Source: Candidatus Pullichristensenella stercorigallinarum
GTDB taxonomy: Bacteria; Bacillota; Clostridia; Christensenellales; Aristaeellaceae
Assembly (NCBI GenBank): GCA_018712945.1
Contig: DVFZ01000051.1
Location: forward strand, 21,640 to 85,639
DNA length: 64,000 bases
Direction: 5' to 3'
Shown here piece after piece: positions 58,409-64,000 of the stretch; position 1 is the first letter of the stretch, and every line of letters begins with the position of its first letter. The notes under the pieces were generated by a model that did not search any database, was not told the origin of the DNA, and saw only the letters and a list, made by a program, of their open reading frames with translations. The position numbers and the translations under genes were made by a program.

Positions 58409-59833
58409 ATGCGCAATACCTATGAAACGCCATTAAACAGCCGCTACGCCAGCCCCGAGATGCAGGAAATCTTTTCGCCCGACCGCAAGTTTACCACCTG
58501 GCGCAAGCTGTGGGTGGCGCTGGCCGAGAGCGAGATGGAAATGGGCCTGCCGGTGACGCGCGCGCAGGTGGACGAGCTGAAGGCGCACATATACGACATC
58601 GACTATGAGGCGGCCCGCCGCCACGAGGAGCGCACCCGCCATGACGTCATGGCCCACGTGCTGGCCTATGGCGACGTGTGCCCCGGCGCGCGCGGGGTCA
58701 TCCACCTGGGCGCGACCTCCTGCTATGTCACCGACAACGCCGATATACTCATGCTGCGCGACGCGCTGACGCTGGTGCGCGACAAGGTCATCGAGGTCGT
58801 GCGCCGCCTGCGCGCATTCGCGCTGGAATACAAGGATTTGCCCACGTTGGGCTACACCCACCTGCAGCCCGCGCAGCTTACCACCGTGGGCAAACGCGCC
58901 ACCCTGTGGATGCAGGATTTGCTCATGGATTTGGAGGAAGTCAACTTCGCCCTTTCCTCGTTGAAGCTGCTGGGCAACCGCGGCGCTACCGGCACCCAGG
59001 AGAGCTTTATGAAGCTGTTTGACGGCGACGGCGAAAAGGTAGACGAGCTGGAAAGGCGCATCGCCGAAAAAGTGGGCATGCAAAAGTGCTTCGCCGTTTC
59101 CGGCCAGACCTATCCGCGCAAGCTGGACAGCCGCGTATTGGGCGCGCTTTCGGGCGTGGCGCAGAGCGCCTACAAATTCGCGCAGGACATGCGCCTTTTG
59201 CAGTCTTTCCGCGAGGTGGAGGAGCCCTTTGAAAAGGGCCAGATCGGTTCCTCGGCCATGGCCTACAAGCGCAACCCCATGCGCTCGGAGCGCATCTGCG
59301 CCCTTTCCCGCCATGTGATGGCGCTTACGCAGGACGCGCAGATGACCGCTGCCACCCAGTGGTTCGAGCGCACGCTGGACGACAGCGCCAACCGCCGTCT
59401 CTCGCTGCCCGAGGCGTTCCTGGCCACCGACGCCGTGTTGGAGCTGTACGCCAATATCGCCGACGGCATGGTGGTCTATCCGGCGATGATCGGCAAGCGC
59501 GTAAAGGAAAACCTGCCCTTCATGGCCACCGAGGCCATCCTCATGGAAGGCGTGCGCCTGGGCGGGGACCGGCAGGAGCTGCACGAGCGCATCCGCGTGC
59601 ATTCGCAGGCCGCGGCCGTGCGCATGAAACAGGAGGGCCTGGAGAGCGACCTGATGGAGCGCATCGCCGCCGACCCGGCTTTCCCCATGGATCACGAGCA
59701 CCTTTCCAACCTGCTCGCTCCGGAGAATTACACCGGCCGCGCCGCCGAACAGACGGAGAATTTCGTCCGCAGGGAAGTTGACCCCGTGCTTGCCGGCCAC
59801 GAGGCGCGCGCCATGGGCGAAATCAAGCTGTAA
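58409..59833 (+). CDS. purB: Adenylosuccinate lyase
   Basis: 474 residues of the fumarase/aspartase superfamily. RTRHDVMAHVLAYGDVCPGA and HLGATSCYVTDNADI carry the His general acid region; the superfamily signature is GSSAMAYKRNPMRSE with the catalytic Ser loop. It cleaves adenylosuccinate to AMP and fumarate, and SAICAR in purine synthesis. AAAGGGGG precedes ATG 58409. It is cotranscribed with purA and with the small TIGR04076 gene 11 bases downstream. Confidence 0.97.
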   Translation: MRNTYETPLNSRYASPEMQEIFSPDRKFTTWRKLWVALAESEMEMGLPVTRAQVDELKAHIYDIDYEAARRHEERTRHDVMAHVLAYGDVCPGARGVIHLGATSCYVTDNADILMLRDALTLVRDKVIEVVRRLRAFALEYKDLPTLGYTHLQPAQLTTVGKRATLWMQDLLMDLEEVNFALSSLKLLGNRGATGTQESFMKLFDGDGEKVDELERRIAEKVGMQKCFAVSGQTYPRKLDSRVLGALSGVAQSAYKFAQDMRLLQSFREVEEPFEKGQIGSSAMAYKRNPMRSERICALSRHVMALTQDAQMTAATQWFERTLDDSANRRLSLPEAFLATDAVLELYANIADGMVVYPAMIGKRVKENLPFMATEAILMEGVRLGGDRQELHERIRVHSQAAAVRMKQEGLESDLMERIAADPAFPMDHEHLSNLLAPENYTGRAAEQTENFVRREVDPVLAGHEARAMGEIKL

Positions 59834-59844
59834 GGAGAAGCGCC

Positions 59845-60108
59845 ATGCAAAGGCCGAAGATTACCATAACGCTGGTGGAGCAAAAAGGGCACGAACCCTG
59901 CCACCGCGGGCACAAAATCGGCGACAGTTTTGATTTTGACCTTGACCGCGGCAAACTGTGCCCGCTGGCCATGCACGTGGCCTTCCCATTTGTGGAAACG
60001 CTGCGCTACGGCGGCAAGCTGCCCGCCCGGCCGGATGGTGCGTTCTGTTTCTGCTGTCCGGATGTGGATGTAATCAACATATTTAAAATCGAAGCGAAGG
60101 AACCCTAA
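59845..60108 (+). CDS. TIGR04076 family protein (intact)
   Basis: 87 residues. ITITLVEQKGHEPCHRGHKI-x-GDSFDFD, LCPLAMHVAFPFVETLRYGG and the end FCFCCPDVDVINIFKIEAKE. The conserved Cys (GxxCxxGHKxGD and FCCPD) point to metal binding; the role is unknown. AAGGAG precedes ATG 59845. It closes the purAB operon, and is a distant relative of the broken gene at 52889. Confidence 0.88.
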   Translation: MQRPKITITLVEQKGHEPCHRGHKIGDSFDFDLDRGKLCPLAMHVAFPFVETLRYGGKLPARPDGAFCFCCPDVDVINIFKIEAKEP

Positions 60109-60165
60109 AAACCCGCGGGGCATGGTATACGGCCATGCCCCGCGCCGCGCAATGGGGAGGAAAAA

Positions 60166-60825
60166 ATGATCTTTCAATACGGCGAGAAGGAAACGGAGTA
60201 CTTAAAACGCCGCGATAAGAAGCTCGGCGCGGTCATCGAGCGCGTCGGCCCCATCGAACGCGCCGTTGATCCCGATTTGTTTACGTCGGTCGTCCACCAG
60301 ATCGCCGGCCAGCAGATCTCCATGCGCGCCCATGCCACCATCTGGGGGCGGATGCAGGCGGCGTTGGGAACAATCAACGCCGAAACCGTGGCCGCCGCCG
60401 GCGCGGAAAAATTGCAGGGGCTGGGCATGAGCTTCCGCAAGGCGAGTTATATCTGCGATTTCGCCGCGCGCGTTCAGTCGGGCGCGTTCGATTTGGAGGC
60501 CGTGCGGGAAATGGACGACGCGCAGGCAATCGCCGCCCTCACCGCTCTCAAGGGCGTGGGCGTGTGGACGGCGGAGATGCTCCTGCTGTTCTGCCTTCAG
60601 CGCCCGGATGTGTTCAGCTATGGCGATTTCGCCATCCGCCGCGGATTGCGCATGCTCTACCGCCACCACGAGATTGACCGTGAACGCTTTGAGCGCTACC
60701 GCCGCCGCTTTTCCCCCTATGGCAGCGTGGCCAGCCTTTACATATGGGCTGTGGCCTGCGGCGAAGTGGAGGGCTTGACCGACCCGGCCACGGAAGGGGC
60801 AAAGGGGCGGCAAAAGAAAACATGA
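60166..60825 (+). CDS. DNA-3-methyladenine glycosylase II (AlkA-like HhH-GPD)
   Basis: 219 residues. VVHQIAGQQISMRAHATIW is the helix region found in AlkA/HhH-GPD glycosylases. The hairpin-helix-hairpin and Gly/Pro-rich loop are LTALKGVGVWTAEMLLLF followed by DVFSYGDFAIRRGL, where the Asp of GDFA is the expected catalytic residue. It excises alkylated purines. No N-terminal AlkA domain and no Fe-S Cys cluster. GGGGAGG precedes ATG 60166; it is coupled to the GNAT gene by a four-base overlap. Confidence 0.92.
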   Translation: MIFQYGEKETEYLKRRDKKLGAVIERVGPIERAVDPDLFTSVVHQIAGQQISMRAHATIWGRMQAALGTINAETVAAAGAEKLQGLGMSFRKASYICDFAARVQSGAFDLEAVREMDDAQAIAALTALKGVGVWTAEMLLLFCLQRPDVFSYGDFAIRRGLRMLYRHHEIDRERFERYRRRFSPYGSVASLYIWAVACGEVEGLTDPATEGAKGRQKKT

Positions 60826-61283
60826 CGCGCTTTGTTTGGGCGGAGAAGGCGCATGTCCAGGAAATATGGGCTCTGGTGCAAAGCACGATCCGGGCCGTTT
60901 ATCCGCGCTGCTATCCCATGGAGGCCGTGGAGTTTTTCTGCCGGCATCACAGCCTTGAACGCATTGCGGAGGATGTGGAAAGCGGCGGCGTGGGCGTGCT
61001 GACGCACAACGGTCAACTGGTGGGAACGGGCGCTTGCAGGGCGGAGCACATCGCGCGGGTCTATGTTCTCCCACAGGCGCAGGGCCGGGGTTACGGCAGC
61101 CTTCTCATGGAACGTATGGAGCGGGAAATCGCGCAGACATACGCCGCCGCGGAATTGGATGCCTCGCTGCCGGCGCTGCGCTTTTACGCAAACCGGGGAT
61201 ATGCCGTCGTCCGGCGGGAAACGATCGCGATTGAAAGCGGGAAGATGTTGGCCTATGAAGTCATGCGCAAGCGGCTGACGTGA
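60822..61283 (+). CDS. GNAT-family N-acetyltransferase
   Basis: 153 residues. The acetyl-CoA-binding motif is RVYVLPQAQGRGYGSLLMER (Q/RxxGxG/A as QGRGYG), with LPALRFYANRGYAVVRRETI as motif B. The acceptor is unknown. It begins at ATG 60822 overlapping the glycosylase stop (ATGA), so the two are expressed together; the longer frame starting at 60744 is inside the glycosylase gene. Confidence 0.9.
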   Translation: MTRFVWAEKAHVQEIWALVQSTIRAVYPRCYPMEAVEFFCRHHSLERIAEDVESGGVGVLTHNGQLVGTGACRAEHIARVYVLPQAQGRGYGSLLMERMEREIAQTYAAAELDASLPALRFYANRGYAVVRRETIAIESGKMLAYEVMRKRLT

Positions 61284-61320
61284 AGAAACGATTCCACGAT
61301 AAATTTTTTTCCAATGCCCC

Positions 61321-61351
61321 TTGACCCTGACGCAGCGTTATCGCTTATGAT
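61321..61351 (+). promoter_or_regulatory. MerR-type promoter with 19-bp spacer and operator dyad
   Basis: TTGACC (61321-61326), a 19-nt spacer, TATGAT (61346-61351). The overlong spacer contains the dyad TGACGC-A-GCGTTA, as expected for promoters activated by MerR proteins through DNA distortion. It lies just before the MerR gene and indicates autoregulation. Confidence 0.78.
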
Positions 61352-61375
61352 GATTTCGCACGGGAGGGAAGGATC

Positions 61376-62092
61376 ATGTTGACCGTCGGAGAAGTCAGCC
61401 GTTTGACAGGGGTGAGCGTGCGCACGCTCCACCACTATGACGCCATCGGCCTGCTCAAACCCACGCGGGTGACGGAAGCGGGCTACCGCCTGTACGACGA
61501 GGCGGCGCTGGTGCGCCTGCAAGCAATTCTGTTGCTTCGGGAAGTGCGTTTCCCGCTTGGAGAGATCAAGGCGATGCTGGACAGCCCCGGTTTTTGCCCC
61601 GGCAAGGCGCTTGCGCAACGCATTGAGCTTCTGGAAACGCAGCGCCGGCGCCTCGGGGAGTTGATTGCCCTCGCCCGTGCAATACAGCAAAAAGGAGTAT
61701 GGGCAATGGAAGTTCAGGCATTTGACATGCGCGGCATGGATCGCCTGCGCGCCGAGGCCAAGGCGCGCTGGGGCGCAACGGCGGCATACCGGCACTATGC
61801 GCAGCGGGAAGGAAGCGACGGAACCGGCAGGACGGAACAATGGCGCGCGTTTTTCGCCGGGCTTGGCGCGCTGCGCCATCTGCCCCCAGATGACCAGGCC
61901 GTGCGCGAAAAGATAGGCGCGTTGCGGGCGTTTATCGCAGAGAATTACTACCCCTGCGATCCGGAAACCCTGCGCGCCCTGGGAGAATTGTACGCCAACG
62001 ACGGGCGCTTTCGCCGCTATATCGATAATGCCGGCGGCGAAGGCACGGCGGCCTTCGCAAACCAGGCGATTGCGGCCTATTGTGCAATCTAG
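61376..62092 (+). CDS. MerR-family regulator with TipAS domain
   Basis: 238 residues. N-terminal MerR winged helix (LTVGEVSRLTGVSVRTLHHY, residues 2-70), a dimerisation helix, then an internal Met start region at about residue 110 and a TipAS-type antibiotic-binding domain (residues about 125-238, with ARWGATAAYRHYAQREG and LRAFIAENYYPCDPETLRAL and a final GEGTAAFANQAIAAYC). Family members bind peptide antibiotics such as thiostrepton or other xenobiotics and turn on their own gene and exporters. No exporter is adjacent. GGGAGGGAAGG precedes ATG 61376. Confidence 0.92.
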   Translation: MLTVGEVSRLTGVSVRTLHHYDAIGLLKPTRVTEAGYRLYDEAALVRLQAILLLREVRFPLGEIKAMLDSPGFCPGKALAQRIELLETQRRRLGELIALARAIQQKGVWAMEVQAFDMRGMDRLRAEAKARWGATAAYRHYAQREGSDGTGRTEQWRAFFAGLGALRHLPPDDQAVREKIGALRAFIAENYYPCDPETLRALGELYANDGRFRRYIDNAGGEGTAAFANQAIAAYCAI

Positions 62093-62111
62093 CCGTTCCC
62101 AAAAACACAAT

Positions 62112-62144
62112 GCGCGCCGCAAAAACCTGCGGCGCGCCTTTTTT
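62112..62144. terminator. Bidirectional terminator between merR and mtlD
   Basis: GCGCGCCGCA-n6-TGCGGCGCGC followed by CTTTTTT on the plus strand; on the minus strand ATTGTGTTTTTGG follows. Confidence 0.9.
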
Positions 62145-62149
62145 CATCT

Positions 62150-63292
62150 TCAGCCCTTGATCATCGCATACAGCGGTTCGTCCGGCTTCAGGCCCATGTA
62201 GTGCTCCAGCACGTAGTCGATGCCCTGTTCCTTCAGCGCCTTTTGCAGCTCCGGCGCGGATACGTCGCCCTCGCGGTCGAACTTCAGCGCCGCGCGGATG
62301 CCCTCTACGATCGGTTCCGGGTCGACGCCCTGCTCGATGCAGTATAGCGCCGCGCCCACCAGCCGGTCGTTGCGGCGCAGCTTGCGCACCAGGTCGCCGC
62401 CGACGCGGGCCACGGTGTCCTTAAGCGCCTTATTGCCAAAGCGGAAGAGCAGATCGTCGATGTTTTCTTCCACATTTGCGCGCATTTCCTCGCCGTACTC
62501 ACGAATCAGCGCTTCGCCGCTGCCCTTCATGGCCTTGCGCGCCAGGTCGTAGACCTCTTTATGCTCCACGGCCTGCCAGATGTATTCGATGCCCTGCTGG
62601 TAGGCGAAGTACGCCACCATTGCGTGGCCCATGTTGTGCAGAAACAGCTTGCGCTTGATGTAAAAGCCAAAGGGCGTGTAGGGCACCAGGCCCACCAGGT
62701 CGGGGATTTCGCCCTTGAAGGCCGCCTTGTCCACCGGCAGCTGGCAGTACGGCTCCACGCAGATCAGCAGGCTGTCCTTGGCCTTTTCCTCGGGGGTGAG
62801 CGGCGGCACCATGCGGCCGATGGAGGCTTCCACCAGGCCGAGGTTTTGCTCCGCCCAGGCCCTTTCCTCGTCGTTTAAGCGCTCGTTGATCCAGCCGCGC
62901 ATCAGCACGTCGGCCTCGAGCTGGTTTTCGCACAGGATGATGTCCAGCGGCTTGCCGCTCTCGCGCATGCGTTTTTTCACGCCTTCGGCGATCACCGGGG
63001 CGATTTTGGGCAGCACGTTTACGCCTACGGCCGTGGCCATGATATCGCAGGTGGCGATTTCTTTCAGGGCCTGCTCGGTGGAGGAATTGACCGCGCGCAC
63101 GTTCTTCACCGGCGCCTCCACCGTTTCAGCGTTGGAAACGATGCGCACCGTGTAGCCGCCGCGCCGGTTCATTTCGTCAATCAGGGGCTGCATGATGTCC
63201 AGGAAGCAGACTTCATAACCCGAATCGGAAAACACCTTGCCGATAAAGCCGCGGCCGATGTTGCCGCCGCCGTACATAACGGCCTTTTTCAT
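62150..63292 (-). CDS. mtlD: Mannitol-1-phosphate 5-dehydrogenase
   Basis: 380 residues of the polyol-specific long-chain dehydrogenase family. The NAD-binding start is KKAVMYGGGNIGRGFIGKVF. The substrate region includes ILCENQLEADVLMRGWINER, ASIGRMVPPL, the KAAFKGEIPDLVGLVPYTPF stretch and the conserved KRKLFLHNMGHA (catalytic Lys and His). It converts mannitol 1-phosphate and fructose 6-phosphate. ATG 63292 is preceded by AAAGAAGG. It stands alone here: no mannitol PTS gene is adjacent. Confidence 0.92.
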   Translation of the reverse strand: MKKAVMYGGGNIGRGFIGKVFSDSGYEVCFLDIMQPLIDEMNRRGGYTVRIVSNAETVEAPVKNVRAVNSSTEQALKEIATCDIMATAVGVNVLPKIAPVIAEGVKKRMRESGKPLDIILCENQLEADVLMRGWINERLNDEERAWAEQNLGLVEASIGRMVPPLTPEEKAKDSLLICVEPYCQLPVDKAAFKGEIPDLVGLVPYTPFGFYIKRKLFLHNMGHAMVAYFAYQQGIEYIWQAVEHKEVYDLARKAMKGSGEALIREYGEEMRANVEENIDDLLFRFGNKALKDTVARVGGDLVRKLRRNDRLVGAALYCIEQGVDPEPIVEGIRAALKFDREGDVSAPELQKALKEQGIDYVLEHYMGLKPDEPLYAMIKG

Positions 63293-63384
63293 ATGCGTAC
63301 CTTCTTTCCGGAATTCTTTGGCGGACATGCGCCGCGCGCGGAGGCGTTCGCCGCTCCGCGCGCGGTTTGTCGCGTTCTGATTCA

Positions 63385-63412
63385 ATTATAGCAGAAATCA
63401 AAAAATCGGCAA
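63385..63412 (-). promoter_or_regulatory. Promoter of mtlD
   Basis: Minus strand TTGCCG (63407-63412), 16-nt spacer, TATAAT (63385-63390). The -35 lies inside the 3' end of the upstream gene. Confidence 0.72.
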
Positions 63413-64000
63413 TGGGCTTTCCAAAAGCTTTCGGCATTCTTCCAAGTCCGTAACCATTTCCGGCAATGCCCTGAGCGCCTCCACCGGCGCTGTGGCGAGC
63501 ACCGCCGGCAGGATGCGGCGGGCGATGGCGATATCCAGCGCCTGCATGGGCGAATGTTCGCGCAAAAGCGGCCCCGCCGCCGCGCAGAAGTTCCACGCCG
63601 CGTCCAGCATGCGCCGGGAAAGGCGCACGCCGTGTTCGCCCAGCGCCGCGCGCAGGCGCGCCATGCGCTCGCGGGCTTCCTCGCTCACCGCTTCGGCGCG
63701 CGGACGGAAGATTTGGTCGAGCGCCTCGCGCGATACGGCCTGTTTCGGTTCCACGGGCTGCTCCTGTTCCTCGTGCCAGGGCGTGTCTGCGGCCTCCGGT
63801 TCCAGGCGGATGACGAAGGCGGTGTTCAAAAGCCCGGCGGGCAGGGGCGCGCCGCTGTCCCGCGCGGTGAGCAGCAGTCGCGGCGGATGCGGCGGGGTGC
63901 AGGCGGAGGTCAGGCGCAAAAGCGTTTCCTCAATATACGGTTCACGCGCGGGCGCATTGCAATCCTCGATGAGCACCAGGGCCGGGGCAGGGCTGTTTTC
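63398..64000 (-). CDS. C-terminal part of an AAA-like ATPase, 5' end beyond the window
   Basis: The last 200 residues of a protein whose start lies outside the window. PALVLIEDCN near the beginning looks like a Walker B strand and RLLLTARDSGAPLPAGLLNT like the sensor-1 region with following loop of AAA proteins (AAA_5/McrB-like). The rest is helical (LRAALGEHGVRLSRRMLDAA ...), consistent with a lid domain. No family can be named safely without the P-loop. The final codons overlap the mtlD promoter. Confidence 0.55.
   Translation of the reverse strand, partial: ENSPAPALVLIEDCNAPAREPYIEETLLRLTSACTPPHPPRLLLTARDSGAPLPAGLLNTAFVIRLEPEAADTPWHEEQEQPVEPKQAVSREALDQIFRPRAEAVSEEARERMARLRAALGEHGVRLSRRMLDAAWNFCAAAGPLLREHSPMQALDIAIARRILPAVLATAPVEALRALPEMVTDLEECRKLLESPLPIF

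Overview
The window looks like a chromosomal contig from a high-GC, anaerobic Gram-positive member of the Clostridia (probably a gut Christensenellales/Oscillospirales-type lineage; this is inference from gene content and protein style, not from a marker gene). Signs are: strong AGGAGG-type ribosome sites, consensus sigma-A promoters with 17-nt spacers, a 2[4Fe-4S] ferredoxin, indolepyruvate:ferredoxin oxidoreductase with phenylacetate-CoA ligase, DUF362, TSCPD and TIGR04076 proteins, BlaI/M56 and VanW-type proteins, and extracytoplasmic solute-binding proteins with MKRLLAMLL-type signal peptides. No tRNA, rRNA or CRISPR array was recognised.

Layout. 1-5.5 kb: a partial membrane protein, a TSCPD protein divergent from galM, then a gltX / AlkP-superfamily / PHP operon. 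5.5-9.2 kb: an AT-richer accessory stretch with two duplicated XRE regulators and shared palindromes, a small unknown protein and a third XRE regulator, two copies of a hairpin-rich mosaic repeat, a cysteine-cluster protein divergent from ferredoxin. 9.2-17.3 kb: cell-envelope genes (SpoIID/LytB with seven SH3 repeats, a peptidoglycan-binding protein with a probably dead NlpC/P60-like tail), a TrmN6-like methyltransferase, a CapD/FlaA1-type dehydratase, GrpB. 17.3-22.4 kb (minus): paaK-iorA-iorB-ACT-EamA, an aromatic amino-acid catabolic cluster. 22.6-28.4 kb: oligopeptide ABC transporter oppBCDF followed by a substrate-binding protein that appears circularly permuted. 28.4-32.4 kb (minus): four tandem GT2 glycosyltransferases. 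32.5-36.5 kb: a sugar ABC transporter (binding protein, twin ATPase, permease with unusual N-terminal extension). 36.5-39.6 kb (minus): tandem VanW protein, ScpA, M50 protease. 39.6-42.6 kb: HAD phosphatase, then rpmG-secE-nusG-rplK-rplA with two candidate L1 autoregulatory leaders and a terminator where rplJL would normally follow.

43.4-52.8 kb is the most unusual part: one BlaI-type repressor, with a promoter/operator overlapping dyads, followed by six consecutive divergent paralogues of a BlaR1-like M56 membrane metallopeptidase, all with intact HExxH but without a recognisable penicillin-sensor domain. 52.8-54 kb is a small, lower-GC patch with a frameshifted TIGR04076 pseudogene and a dinD gene.

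54-64 kb: metallophosphoesterase plus ROK kinase (minus), DUF362, purA-purB (AMP synthesis), an intact TIGR04076 protein, an AlkA-type glycosylase with GNAT, a MerR/TipA-type regulator with a 19-bp-spacer promoter, mannitol-1-phosphate dehydrogenase and the C-terminal part of an AAA-like protein running off the end.
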